Below are positions 18,340 to 27,062 of a stretch of DNA of 64,000 nt, piece after piece. The position numbers and the translations under genes are program-made. The stretch's first letter is position 1; each line of letters begins with the position of its first letter. Under the pieces are notes generated by a model, which ran no database searches, had not been told where the DNA came from, and saw only the letters and a program-made list of their open reading frames with translations. The DNA is from Cellulophaga baltica (lineage in GTDB: Bacteria > Bacteroidota > Bacteroidia > Flavobacteriales > Flavobacteriaceae). The stretch covers positions 311,701 to 375,700 of the forward strand of contig NZ_FNBD01000001.1 of NCBI RefSeq assembly GCF_900102165.1, written 5' to 3'.

Positions 18340-20112
18340 TTAATCTACAATTTGCATTTTCTTTAATAAAAAAGAAGCATTCATATTCTGGCAAATTCCG
18401 TCTTTAAATTTATAATCAAAGTGTAATTCATCGGCTATGATTTCGGCATCAAAATAATGATTCTTCACTTGTGGTAAATCATTAGCAGCCTCACATAAAC
18501 TTAAATCATGCGTAGCGATAATACCCGTAGCTTTTCCTCCAATAAGCTTTTCCACAAATTTTCGAGATCCTATAGCCTTATCGGTACTATTGGTACCCTT
18601 TAATATTTCATCTAGTACAATAAAATAGCGATCTGTTTTTATCTCATCTACGATAAACCTAAGCCTCTTTAATTCTGAAAAGAAATAAGACTCGTCATCT
18701 GTTAAAGAATCTGTAGTACGCATGCTCGTAATTAACTTAATAGGAGAATAGGTAACCGATTTTGCGCATAAAGGCAAACCAACGTTAGCCATGACTATTT
18801 GTAGTGATACTGTTCTCAAAAAAGTACTCTTACCGGCCATATTAGCTCCCGTAATGATAAAGAATTGCTCTCTAGCAATATGGATATCATTTAATACACT
18901 TTTTTCAGGATTTAAAAGTGGATGTCCTGCCCCTACTGACTCTAACACTACATCTGTAGTACTGAGTATTGGGAAGGTATACGTTGGATGGTTGTATGCA
19001 AAATTTGCCAGGCTATTATAAGCATCAAAGAAAGCAATGGTATCAAACCAGCCTTCTATCTTTTCACCATGTTTAGAAACCCAATCTTCAATTTTGTAAG
19101 ATTGATACACATCCCAAAGCATAAAACCATTGGCGAAAATTCCGAATAACATATTATTACGTTGATCTAAAGCATCTAAAATTTTAGAAAACTCTTTCAG
19201 TATAGCTGATGTTTTTTCAGATTCACTTAAAATGGTAGCGCGTTTTTCCTTTAAGAGCTTCGTCTTAAATTCTATCTTCTCTATTTCAAGAATTAATTTT
19301 TGATATTGATGGAATGTTGTTTGAATCCTCCCAGTATCATTTGATAATTTATTTACAGCCTTTACATAGAATCCAGAAATAATGAGACCCACTACAAAAA
19401 CGGCTAATAGAATAAAAAATGATAACGGGATTACAAAATACCCAATTACTACTAAAGCCGAAATACCCCCAAAAATTAAGGGTAGCATTTTTATAGACTT
19501 TGGCAAAAAACGTTTGTATTCTTTAATCCAATCGATAATGGCTTGGTAAGCTGTTTCCGTTTTTACTAATGATGCTACTGCCGTAAATTCTTGACGCCAA
19601 TCTGGTAATTGAGAAAGCTCTTTGATTGCTTCCTGCTTTTCATTGATTCCCGTAATTTCATTTGCTACAAATAAAGAGGCTAAACTCTCACTACCTTGAG
19701 GCAATACGGTTCTATTTAAATATTGGTAAAAAGAACCTTTACCAAATAAATCTATATCCTGACTAAAATAATGCAACGGGTCTTTAAACTCGCTCCCATC
19801 TGGTTGCTCATGAAAATCTCGATCCAATAGTTTAATTTCTGTTTCATTAATATGCAATAGTGCTAAAATTTTATCACGTTTATATTGCAAATTAGTATGT
19901 CTAGAAACCAGAATTAAAAATAAAACAATAGCGATTAATATAATTGCTATAACTGTCTTGGGAGTATCATAAAATAATGTAATCCCTACAATCATGAGTA
20001 TAAACACTACTAACCGTAAGATACTTGACCGCAACAATTGCGACTTAATACCTGATAATTGTTTGTTTAAACCTGTTATTTTATCAGAATAGAATGACTT
20101 TAAAGCTTGCAT
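18340..20112 (-). CDS. Membrane-anchored MutS-family ATPase
   Basis: From the ATG at 20112 (MQALKSFYSDK) the product has 590 residues; an ATG at 20154 would add 14, but it overlaps the T tract of a terminator, so the inner start is preferred. The C-terminus is a MutS domain V ATPase: Walker A TGANMAGKSTFLRT, DDESYFFSELKRL, Walker B YFIVLDEILKGTNSTDK and the TGIIATHDLSL motif. The N-terminal part has two pairs of hydrophobic helices (about 30-75 and 205-250) and no mismatch-recognition domain I. It therefore is not classical MutS or MutS2 and is probably tethered to the inner membrane. Its role in DNA metabolism is unproven. Confidence 0.88.
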   Translation of the reverse strand: MQALKSFYSDKITGLNKQLSGIKSQLLRSSILRLVVFILMIVGITLFYDTPKTVIAIILIAIVLFLILVSRHTNLQYKRDKILALLHINETEIKLLDRDFHEQPDGSEFKDPLHYFSQDIDLFGKGSFYQYLNRTVLPQGSESLASLFVANEITGINEKQEAIKELSQLPDWRQEFTAVASLVKTETAYQAIIDWIKEYKRFLPKSIKMLPLIFGGISALVVIGYFVIPLSFFILLAVFVVGLIISGFYVKAVNKLSNDTGRIQTTFHQYQKLILEIEKIEFKTKLLKEKRATILSESEKTSAILKEFSKILDALDQRNNMLFGIFANGFMLWDVYQSYKIEDWVSKHGEKIEGWFDTIAFFDAYNSLANFAYNHPTYTFPILSTTDVVLESVGAGHPLLNPEKSVLNDIHIAREQFFIITGANMAGKSTFLRTVSLQIVMANVGLPLCAKSVTYSPIKLITSMRTTDSLTDDESYFFSELKRLRFIVDEIKTDRYFIVLDEILKGTNSTDKAIGSRKFVEKLIGGKATGIIATHDLSLCEAANDLPQVKNHYFDAEIIADELHFDYKFKDGICQNMNASFLLKKMQIVD

Positions 20113-20157
20113 TGAAGAATTGTAAAATGAAACACAAAGATAGGTTATATTCAAAAA

Positions 20158-20183
20158 TAAAAAAGACCAGCTTTCGCTGGTCT
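20158..20183 (-). terminator. Intrinsic terminator (minus strand)
   Basis: AGACCAGC (20164-20171) and GCTGGTCT (20176-20183) form a perfect 8-bp stem with a TTTC loop. The minus strand continues with TTTTTTATTTTT. It ends transcripts entering from the YjbR side and lies just before the MutS-like gene. Confidence 0.85.
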
Positions 20184-20377
20184 AATCACCTATAGTGCTC
20201 GGGGGGAACTAGCTACAAGTAAGATTTGGGATATCTTATATATGTTTAGTGTTTTGCTTCATAACTGATGTAAAGGTATTGAAGCACTACTCCTAAAATT
20301 TTGAAAAACCGACCAATATCTTATGAAGTGTAGACGAACAGCAAATATCTGTAGATAAACGTTTTTCTTGGATAGCT

Positions 20378-20737
20378 TTATTCTAAGGAATCCAACGCTT
20401 GTTTTAGCTTTTTAGTAAACTTAGCAACGACCAGATCGTAGGAATGATCTATAAGTTCTGTTGTAAGTTTTGGCGGAACACGCTCTAGAAGCAAGGTGTT
20501 CCAATGTATTTTACTCATATGATATCCAGGAATAATTGTCCCATCATATTCTTCCCGTAATTCAAGTGCCCTATCTGGGTCACATTTTAAATTAGCTTGT
20601 GCAGGTAATCGCCTTAAAGATGATAAGGCAAACATTTTACCCATCACTTTAAAGACCAAAGTATCCTCGTCAAAAGGGAATTCTTCTGTAACTCCCTTTT
20701 TAGCCATACAATAGGATCTAAATACTTCTATATTCAT
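20378..20737 (-). CDS. MmcQ/YjbR-family protein
   Basis: The 119-residue protein matches the YjbR fold family: the opening MNIEVFRSYCMAKKGVTEEFPFDEDTLVFKV, then KMFALSSL, the CDPDRALELREEY segment, and GYHMSKIHWNTLLLE near the C-terminal half. Family members have a CyaY-like fold and are often called DNA-binding on structural grounds, but function is poorly defined. It is a single gene, with a terminator 195 bp downstream at 20158-20183. Length is typical. Confidence 0.9.
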   Translation of the reverse strand: MNIEVFRSYCMAKKGVTEEFPFDEDTLVFKVMGKMFALSSLRRLPAQANLKCDPDRALELREEYDGTIIPGYHMSKIHWNTLLLERVPPKLTTELIDHSYDLVVAKFTKKLKQALDSLE

Positions 20738-20823
20738 TTGTATAGCGCTTTGATTATGATTAATTATGTCGTCAAATAAAATACGACTGTTTATCAGCTA
20801 GTTCGAAATTTCTATTCCACAAC

Positions 20824-20844
20824 TATCAAATAACCATCAAATAA
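20824..20844. repeat. 21-bp doublet repeat, copy A (downstream flank of AlbA_2 gene)
   Basis: The doublet TATCAAATAA-C-CATCAAATAA has an 11-bp period. The same architecture recurs at 22301-22321 on the other side of the gene. Confidence 0.6.
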
Positions 20845-20847
20845 GAA

Positions 20848-22299
20848 TTATGCCCAAAAAGGTATGTATTTTTTATACTTCCTTGAGTTACTTTCGGGAT
20901 CATCTTCTTTTATAACGTTTGCTTTTAAGGCTTCTTTAATTATTCTTGATGCAATTGCTGCGTTCTTGCTTTCTATCATAAACCTATCTCTTAAAGACTG
21001 ATTAGTCATTTTATCATTAGATACATATTTTAAACAACAGTGTTGATAACAAGCTCTTATTTTGTCTTTTTTATCCATTTGATTTAAAGTCTTGTATGAG
21101 TACATTATAACTTTAGTATGTTTTTCTTGAATTAAAATATCCGGTGCTGGTAATTGATACATTTCATTATAAAAAATTACTTTATCAATTCCGCTTCCTT
21201 TTTCTTCACAAATACCTAACCTCCTCATTAAATCTGCAAGCACGTCATTTCTAGACTGATATTCGTCAATAAAGCGTTCAGGTGTGATAAGAGGTATTCC
21301 TGGATTAGTAATTTCAATTCTATCAGAAAATATTTCAACCATTGGAAAGCCTTTTTCTTCGAAATCTTGATGAATTATAGCATTTGCCAATAATTCACGG
21401 ACTGCAATTTCTGGGTACATTCTTTTATCATCTCTAAATGCTTTTCCTATTTCTTCATTAGCTGGTAATTGACTATTTACCCAGTCTATTAATCCTTGGT
21501 ATCCCGAAACATAGCCTTTCCCTCCTATTTGCTCTCTAATAGTTTCAATTTTATTATTATGTTTATAAACAATAACTCTAATTGCTTTTCTTTTTAAATC
21601 GGGAAAATCTTCTAGATTTTTAGCAAATAGTATTGCACCTAAATTTGTAATGGAAAAATTAGGCGTTTTTTGAATAATTAAATTTTCTGAAATAAACTTA
21701 TCAATAACACCTTGTCTATTTGAAGGATAAGGTAGTTTTAATAAATCAAAATAAGCTTGAGTATCTAAAAGAGAAACAACAGAATCAGCATCAATATTAA
21801 CTTTAGCTAATTGAAGTTCAAATTTGATATTATCTTTTCGATTCCAAATTTTGGCTTCTTTTTCAGGAAACTCTTTGAGTAATCTTGTGTAACTACCTAT
21901 TCTAATATATGCTTGATTTATAAATTTGACAGGCCTATTTGCTGCTGCAGGAATTACATACATGCTGATATTTATACCTTTTGAATATTCAAATTCATAA
22001 GTTTTAAAATCAATTTTAGGGTCTAGTCTTTGAATTAACCAGTTCTCTAATTCTTCTTTTCCTTTAGTAGCAGATTTAACTTTAAAAGAAGTCCCTTTAA
22101 TATTATGTGTCCTGTCCTCGACTCCAAAAATAAGAAATCCACATTGCTTTTTACTTAGGCAGGCTCCATTCGCTAAAGCTGATATTCTTTCGCCTATTTC
22201 TTCGGTGGAATGAAAGTTCAGTTTAAATTCAAGCCATTCAGTTTCTTGAGAATAACTTACTAGTTCTTTAACAAGCGATTTTAGTTCAATTTCTGTCAT
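20848..22299 (-). CDS. AlbA_2 (Schlafen-like) domain protein with GHKL-type ATPase region
   Basis: The 483-residue protein begins with an AlbA_2 domain (about 10-135: ETEWLEFKLNFHS, RISALANGACLSKKQCGFLIFGVED). It continues to the C-terminal HATPase_c_4 region (about 285-380: RELLANAIIHQDFEEKG, DRIEITNPG, ICEEKGSGIDKVI) and ends with a helix-turn-helix-like tail (about 420-475). This architecture is annotated as transcriptional regulator or divergent AAA-4 protein; biochemical roles are little known, and some relatives work in phage defence or RNA cleavage. It is a single gene with short ATCAAATAA doublets on both flanks, which may mark an insertion or an autoregulatory site. Confidence 0.88.
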   Translation of the reverse strand: MTEIELKSLVKELVSYSQETEWLEFKLNFHSTEEIGERISALANGACLSKKQCGFLIFGVEDRTHNIKGTSFKVKSATKGKEELENWLIQRLDPKIDFKTYEFEYSKGINISMYVIPAAANRPVKFINQAYIRIGSYTRLLKEFPEKEAKIWNRKDNIKFELQLAKVNIDADSVVSLLDTQAYFDLLKLPYPSNRQGVIDKFISENLIIQKTPNFSITNLGAILFAKNLEDFPDLKRKAIRVIVYKHNNKIETIREQIGGKGYVSGYQGLIDWVNSQLPANEEIGKAFRDDKRMYPEIAVRELLANAIIHQDFEEKGFPMVEIFSDRIEITNPGIPLITPERFIDEYQSRNDVLADLMRRLGICEEKGSGIDKVIFYNEMYQLPAPDILIQEKHTKVIMYSYKTLNQMDKKDKIRACYQHCCLKYVSNDKMTNQSLRDRFMIESKNAAIASRIIKEALKANVIKEDDPESNSRKYKKYIPFWA

Positions 22300-22300
22300 T

Positions 22301-22321
22301 TATCAAATAAGAATCAAATAA
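22301..22321. repeat. 21-bp doublet repeat, copy B (start flank of AlbA_2 gene)
   Basis: TATCAAATAA-G-AATCAAATAA, same 11-bp period as copy A, directly before the ATG of the AlbA_2 gene. A further single TATCAAATAAG is at 22377-22387. Confidence 0.6.
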
Positions 22322-22458
22322 AAACAATCTGATTATCAGTTATTTACAATCCCAACTAATAAATATACAATGAATCTATCAAATAAGATTATAAGGTTTA
22401 AATTACTGGCAACATTTATAATATATCCTAAAAGCCTAGTCTCACTAGATATTTATTT

Positions 22459-22866
22459 CTATAAACTTGCATCTTTAGAATCATAGACAATCACTTTCTT
22501 CCAAAGCGCACTAGATTCTTCTATAAATACTAAATGAGGTGCTTCTTTTTGGTAGGCCTCTTGAGCTTCTGCAGACTCAAAAGTTACAATTAAAGAATAT
22601 GTAAAAGAACCGTCTACCACCTCTCTACTAGCTCTTGGAGGTTTTCCTATGAACTTTGTCTTAGCATACTCAGAATGGTCTAAAAACTTACGTAAAGAGG
22701 TTTCAAAAGCCTTACAGTCTTCTTGACTGTCTGGATTATTTAACCAAAAGAAAACGGTGTGTGCAAAATTAGAATCAAATGTGTCCATTGTAGTTGCTGT
22801 TTGTGCGTGGGTAAAAAATGAAAATACTAAAAATATACTAAGTGCAAAAGTGTGTTTTAATTTCAT
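22459..22866 (-). CDS. Exported Dabb (stress-responsive A/B barrel) domain protein
   Basis: The 135-residue protein has a signal peptide (KHTFALSIFLVFSFFTHAQ) followed by a Dabb-type ferredoxin-like barrel: FAHTVFFWLNNPDSQEDCKAFETSL, GKPPRASREVVDGSFTYSLIVTFESAEAQEAYQ and HLVFIEESSALWKKVIVYDS. The family forms dimeric barrels, some binding small hydrophobic ligands. An export signal is unusual but common in Bacteroidetes members. Its ATG overlaps the stop of the DUF4230 gene by 4 bp, so it is translationally coupled and last in the ruvC-hemW operon. Confidence 0.85.
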   Translation of the reverse strand: MKLKHTFALSIFLVFSFFTHAQTATTMDTFDSNFAHTVFFWLNNPDSQEDCKAFETSLRKFLDHSEYAKTKFIGKPPRASREVVDGSFTYSLIVTFESAEAQEAYQKEAPHLVFIEESSALWKKVIVYDSKDASL

Positions 22867-23513
22867 GACTCTAAAAATCTAGTTAATTTACTTTTTCGTT
22901 CTGATAATTGTTCTTTCGCATCAATTTTTAATGCGGTGTAATCTAATTTCCAACCAATAGTTTCTACAATAGATTCTATTAATAGTATTGCTTCTAATGC
23001 CTCACTACGCGCAGTATCCATCAAACCACTTTCTGGAATTTTATCCCGGATATGCTGTTTTACTTCTTGATTTAAAACGGTAAGATCGTCTGGTGTAAAT
23101 GAATTAAACATTCCATTTTTAATGTCATAGAAATCTAATTCTGGTTCTATTGATAGTATCTCTGGCTCTGGAAAACTTTTAAGTAATATCGTTTTTCGTT
23201 CCGTATCTGCGTTCAGTATTAATTTCTTTAAATCGTACCCTATTTGAGCTTTTGCATTAATTACGATTAAAGCTTTCTTCTTACTAGAAACAAGACTTAA
23301 AAAACGTTCTTTCGTGTTCTCATACCTATAAATTTCTGCAAAATCGCCTTCCACGGTAATCAGCTTACAAACACTTTTAATTTTTTCTAATAACACATGC
23401 GATTGGACTTCCGTGAGCTCTTTACTCTTCTTTTTTCGGAATAAACTAAACAACCAATACGTTGCAATAGCTCCTAAAATTAGCCCTAATATAGTGTCAA
23501 AAATATTATCCAT
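22863..23513 (-). CDS. DUF4230 membrane-anchored protein
   Basis: This 216-residue protein has one N-terminal membrane helix (ILGLILGAIATYWLFSLFRKK) and then an extracytoplasmic or cytoplasmic soluble DUF4230 domain: CKLITVEGDFAEIYRY, KALIVINAKAQIGYDLKKL and LSIEPELDFYDIKNGMFNSF, ending in ALEAILLIESIVETIGWKLDY. The function of the family is unknown. It starts immediately after the DUF4260 stop and overlaps the Dabb gene by 4 bp, so these genes form one coupled operon. Confidence 0.88.
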   Translation of the reverse strand: MDNIFDTILGLILGAIATYWLFSLFRKKKSKELTEVQSHVLLEKIKSVCKLITVEGDFAEIYRYENTKERFLSLVSSKKKALIVINAKAQIGYDLKKLILNADTERKTILLKSFPEPEILSIEPELDFYDIKNGMFNSFTPDDLTVLNQEVKQHIRDKIPESGLMDTARSEALEAILLIESIVETIGWKLDYTALKIDAKEQLSERKSKLTRFLES

Positions 23514-23864
23514 TTATTTTCCAATTTCACCCAAATGAGTGTATTTAAATCCCTTTTCATATTTTAAACCATAACCAAAAACACGATCCATGGCCGCGTG
23601 AGAAAACAATATTACTCCCGCTAATTGCCACAAAGGTATGGCAAGGTAAACACCTAGTAAATAGATGGCAACGGCTATTCCTTTATGATGAAAAACATTA
23701 TAGGATATTGCTCCTATTTTGTTACCAAACAAATAACCTATCATGCCAAAGTCTGGGGTTAATGTTAATAATAAAAACCGCCACCATTGATAATTAAGAA
23801 GGCTAAAAAGGTAAATACCTAATACCAGCATGGCTATTTCTTCAACTTTTATTGTGTTCTTCAA
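23514..23864 (-). CDS. DUF4260 small membrane protein
   Basis: The 116-residue protein has three to four hydrophobic helices and the family signatures WWRFLLLTLTPDFGMIGYLF, NVFHHKGIAVAIYLLG and LFSHAAMDRVFGYGLKYEKGF ending in THLGEIGK. The His and Asp residues (NVFHHK, HAAMDR) are conserved in the family and could bind metal, but the function is unknown. It overlaps the upstream cyclase gene by 4 bp and abuts the DUF4230 gene, in a tight operon. Confidence 0.9.
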   Translation of the reverse strand: MKNTIKVEEIAMLVLGIYLFSLLNYQWWRFLLLTLTPDFGMIGYLFGNKIGAISYNVFHHKGIAVAIYLLGVYLAIPLWQLAGVILFSHAAMDRVFGYGLKYEKGFKYTHLGEIGK

Positions 23865-24613
23865 TACTCCTCTATTTTAAACAGCACGGGTCTACTAGGA
23901 CTTGCATCATTCTCAAAAGGTGCCACTTGAAGATTTAAAAAGTACAAGCCGTCTTTAATCGTATTAGCCACAAAAACAAATTCTGTTATCGTTGCATGCT
24001 TGCGCACAAGACCACTCGTATTCCAAAAAGCATTGTGCCCTAATAGCGCCCCTCCGTCTTTTTCTTTATCTATCGATGGCAAATCTACTAACAAATGATT
24101 AACACCTAATTCCACAAGATAGTTCACTGCTTCTTCTAGCAAATATGGAGGATTAGAATTAGAATATTGTCTGTTTAATTTTTCTTTTAAATTAGGTAAT
24201 GTTCTAATTACCAGAGCATCTCCTTTGAAACCTTTTAAGGCGTATTGCAACTGTTTTTTAGAGATGACAAAGTCTTCATTTTGTTTTTCTGGAGCAATTG
24301 TGACTACCGATGCTAAAAAGAAGAAAGCTTTTAAATTCTGATTTACAGAATGAAACTCTGCTGTAATATGCCCTACACATTCTGTATGCGTTCCATGTGC
24401 ATGCGGATTAAACCAAATATCATTAAAATTGGTCGATGCACCTTCTGTTACTTTCCCCACAAAATCTCCTGCCGTATGCGGTGTAATTTTTGGCGGCTCT
24501 GTATACCATGCATTTACATTGCTAGATTCTCCACGAAGTGGAATTGAAATATCTAAAGGTTTTGAAAAATCTATAGAATACGATTTTTTTTTATGGCTTA
24601 TGGTCGCTTTCAA
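23861..24613 (-). CDS. Cyclase-family (kynurenine formamidase-like) metal hydrolase
   Basis: The 250-residue protein carries the cyclase/KynB-like metal site: NPHAHGTHTECVGH (HxGTHxE pattern) and later the NHLLVDLPSIDKEKDGG and LGHNAFWN segments with Asp and His. It lacks a signal peptide. Family members hydrolyse N-formylkynurenine or related amides or act as cyclases; the substrate cannot be deduced here. No other tryptophan-degradation genes are nearby. The gene follows hemW by 12 bp and overlaps DUF4260 by 4 bp. Confidence 0.85.
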   Translation of the reverse strand: MKATISHKKKSYSIDFSKPLDISIPLRGESSNVNAWYTEPPKITPHTAGDFVGKVTEGASTNFNDIWFNPHAHGTHTECVGHITAEFHSVNQNLKAFFFLASVVTIAPEKQNEDFVISKKQLQYALKGFKGDALVIRTLPNLKEKLNRQYSNSNPPYLLEEAVNYLVELGVNHLLVDLPSIDKEKDGGALLGHNAFWNTSGLVRKHATITEFVFVANTIKDGLYFLNLQVAPFENDASPSRPVLFKIEEY

Positions 24614-24625
24614 AAATGGTAGTAT

Positions 24626-25762
24626 TTACTCTGACAAGTTAATCATAAAAAGGTCAGACGCAATTCCATCTGCTAAAAATTTTCCTTTTTTTGTCGTCAC
24701 TAAAGTATCATTTTCAACCACCAATACCCCTTGTTCTATATGTTTTTCTGCCTGTTTCAAGAGATACCTATAGTATTCAATACCAAATTCTGATTGAATT
24801 CTAGTTAAAGAAACTCCCCAGATGGTGCGCAAACCTGTCATAATATATTCATTATAACGGTCTGTTTTAGAAAGCACCTCAACCTCCATAGGAAGTTGAT
24901 CTATTGCCAACGCATTTATATATTTTGCATTATTATTGATATTCCATCCTCTACGAATACCGTCATAGGAGTGTGCCGATGGCCCTACACCAATATATTT
25001 TTTACCCAACCAATAGGCCGTATTATTTTCCGAATAAAACCCAGGTTTCCCAAAGTTTGATGTTTCATAAGCATCAAAACCATTTTCTTCCATTTTTTGT
25101 AGAAGACTATTAAAATGGATTGAAGCAATTTCATCATCTAGTGGTTTAATAAGCCCTTTTTTTATAAAATTTGCCAAAGCTGTTTTTGGCTCTACGGTGA
25201 GTGCGTAACTAGAAATATGAGGTATACCAAAAGACAAAGCGGTTGTAATATTCTCTTCCCATCGCTGGTTACTCATTTCTGGCACTCCGTAAATAAGATC
25301 AATAGAGATATTGGAAAAATGCTGCGTTGCAAGCGCTAAAGATTTTTTGGCTTCTTGTGCATTATGAGCACGGTTCATCATTTTTAAATCTTCCTCAAAA
25401 AAAGATTGAATCCCGATACTCAAACGATTAATAGGACTTTTAGAAAGTGCTATTATTTTATCTTCTGTAAGATCATCTGGATTAGCCTCTAAAGTTACCT
25501 CAGGGCGTTCTATTACAGCATAATGCGTATAAACTGTCGCAATAATCTCTTGTATTTCCTCTGTGGTTAATACAGATGGAGTACCTCCTCCAAAATAGAT
25601 TGTAGCTACAGCATCATTGTTAAATTCATCTTTCCTAAGTACTAGCTCTTTTTTTATAGCCGTGATCATTGCCTCTTTCTTCCCCATACTTGTGGAAAAG
25701 TGAAAATCGCAATAGTGGCAGGCTTGCTTGCAAAAAGGAATATGAATATAGATACCAGACAT
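24626..25762 (-). CDS. hemW: HemW-type radical SAM haem chaperone
   Basis: The 378-residue protein starts MSGIYIHIPFCKQACHYCDFHF: three cysteines in CX3CX2C bind the radical SAM [4Fe-4S] cluster, and Phe replaces the fourth Cys seen in true HemN. It continues with IYFGGGTPSVL and the HemW-type YETSNFGKPG...NTAYWLGKKYIGVGPSAHS. HemW is a haem-binding chaperone delivering haem to respiratory proteins and is not a coproporphyrinogen dehydrogenase; the true HemN is at 55244. It sits between ruvC (97 bp upstream) and the cyclase gene. Confidence 0.95.
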   Translation of the reverse strand: MSGIYIHIPFCKQACHYCDFHFSTSMGKKEAMITAIKKELVLRKDEFNNDAVATIYFGGGTPSVLTTEEIQEIIATVYTHYAVIERPEVTLEANPDDLTEDKIIALSKSPINRLSIGIQSFFEEDLKMMNRAHNAQEAKKSLALATQHFSNISIDLIYGVPEMSNQRWEENITTALSFGIPHISSYALTVEPKTALANFIKKGLIKPLDDEIASIHFNSLLQKMEENGFDAYETSNFGKPGFYSENNTAYWLGKKYIGVGPSAHSYDGIRRGWNINNNAKYINALAIDQLPMEVEVLSKTDRYNEYIMTGLRTIWGVSLTRIQSEFGIEYYRYLLKQAEKHIEQGVLVVENDTLVTTKKGKFLADGIASDLFMINLSE

Positions 25763-25859
25763 GTGTTCGTGTTGCGTAATTATTAACAGTTAGCGTTGAA
25801 TTTTTTTGGGCTTCAAAATTGAGAAATAAGCTTCTTTTTAAAGAGAAGATTATGACTAT

Positions 25860-26414
25860 TTATTTTTTTACTCTTTTTTCATTTTGTTTAACAAACGCAT
25901 CCCAACCGGTATAACTTTTGCCAACTTCTATACGGCCTTCATTATAAAAATGGCAAACGGCAGCGGCCAAACCATCAGTACTATCTAAGTTTTTAGGAAG
26001 TGTCTTCAGGCCCAACATGCTCTGCAACATTTTAGCAACTTGCTCCTTACTAGCATTACCATTTCCTGTAATGGCCATTTTAATTTTTTTAGGAAGGTAT
26101 TCTGTAATGGGAATATCTCGAGACAAACCCGCAGCCATCGCTACACCTTGGGCTCTCCCTAGTTTTAACATAGATTGCACATTCTTACCAAAGAAAGGGG
26201 CTTCTATGGCAATTTCATCAGGATGATAGGTATCAATCAACTCAATGGTGCGCTCAAAAATAAGTTTAAGTTTTACATAAGGATCGGTGTATTTTTGCAA
26301 TAGCAACTCATTCATCTGTAAAAACTCCATTTTTTTATTCATCACTTTAATGAGTCCAAAACCCATAATAGTAGTACCGGGATCTATCCCTAAAATAATT
26401 TTTTCGTTAGCCAA
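25860..26414 (-). CDS. ruvC: Crossover junction endodeoxyribonuclease RuvC
   Basis: The 184-residue protein has the RuvC resolvase acidic residues: Asp in ILGIDPGTTIMGFGLI, Glu in EIAIEAPFFGKN, and the C-terminal DSTDGLAAAVCHFYN pair of Asp. The central KIKMAITGNGNASKEQVAKML matches the DNA-binding basic region. RuvC cleaves Holliday junctions with RuvAB in recombination repair. It follows a TonB-like lipoprotein gene by 8 bp and precedes hemW, an arrangement seen in other Flavobacteriaceae. Confidence 0.97.
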   Translation of the reverse strand: MANEKIILGIDPGTTIMGFGLIKVMNKKMEFLQMNELLLQKYTDPYVKLKLIFERTIELIDTYHPDEIAIEAPFFGKNVQSMLKLGRAQGVAMAAGLSRDIPITEYLPKKIKMAITGNGNASKEQVAKMLQSMLGLKTLPKNLDSTDGLAAAVCHFYNEGRIEVGKSYTGWDAFVKQNEKRVKK

Positions 26415-26422
26415 GAGTAAAT

Positions 26423-26899
26423 TTATTTGGTATTAAGTACAATCGGAATTCTAAATTTTGCACGTATTGGAATTCCTCTTTTTAGTGCCGGTGATGCTTG
26501 TGGCAATGTAAGTAAACAACGAGTAATTACCGCATCAAACTCTGGTATTTGTTCTTCTACTATCGCATTATGTTCAATATCTAAAACAGAAACTGCGCCC
26601 ATTTTGTCCATTAAAAAATCTACATACAGCGTATCTAATACTTCTTCTTTGAGTACAAACTCAAAACCCTCTAATGAAGTAGAAAAATGTCTAAGCAAGG
26701 TTTCTTGGAAACATTCTATATTTTCTTCTTTCGAATCTGTCTCATCACAATTTTCAAAAAGAGGAAATTGATCTACTTCATTGAAGTTAATTTCTTGCAA
26801 CTCGCGTGTTACCAATTGCTGTGTTTTCTCTTCTTTTGATGTGAAGAGATCACAAGAAACAACTAGAAAAAATATACATAAAATTGATACTATACGCAT
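26423..26899 (-). CDS. Lipoprotein with degenerate TonB-C-like domain
   Basis: The 158-residue protein has a lipobox ending at Cys16 (FFLVVSC). The rest resembles the TonB C-terminal domain of the nearby M56 protein at 27063: FENCDETDSKEENIECFQETL here against FPGCEDVENQRACFKEKL there, then YVDFLMDKMGAVSVLDIEHN and IPIRAKFRIPIVLN against PFSIPITFKL. It is therefore probably a stand-alone relative of that domain in the periplasm, not a functional energy transducer (no N-terminal TonB helix). It is the first gene of the ruvC operon. Confidence 0.75.
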   Translation of the reverse strand: MRIVSILCIFFLVVSCDLFTSKEEKTQQLVTRELQEINFNEVDQFPLFENCDETDSKEENIECFQETLLRHFSTSLEGFEFVLKEEVLDTLYVDFLMDKMGAVSVLDIEHNAIVEEQIPEFDAVITRCLLTLPQASPALKRGIPIRAKFRIPIVLNTK

Positions 26900-27004
26900 G
26901 TGCGCTATAAAGTTTGTGGAAAATTACGATATTTTGAGTTATTTAATTGACTGTAAAGCGGATTTCCTTTTTTAGTGCTCATCATTACCTCTTTTTTGAA
27001 CAAC

Positions 27005-27030
27005 AAAAAAGCCAAAGAAATTACTTTGGC
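27005..27030 (-). terminator. Intrinsic terminator after the second M56 gene
   Basis: GCCAAAG (27011-27017) and CTTTGGC (27024-27030) pair with a 6-nt loop. The minus strand continues with TTTTTTGTTG. It lies 33 bp past the M56 stop. Confidence 0.88.
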
Positions 27031-27062
27031 CTTCATGTTGTCTTCTAATTTAGGTGCTAATT

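Noticed and set aside
24626-25762. Second coproporphyrinogen dehydrogenase (HemN)
   Set aside because: The radical SAM motif is CX3CX2CDF without the fourth Cys, so it is HemW; the true HemN is at 55244.
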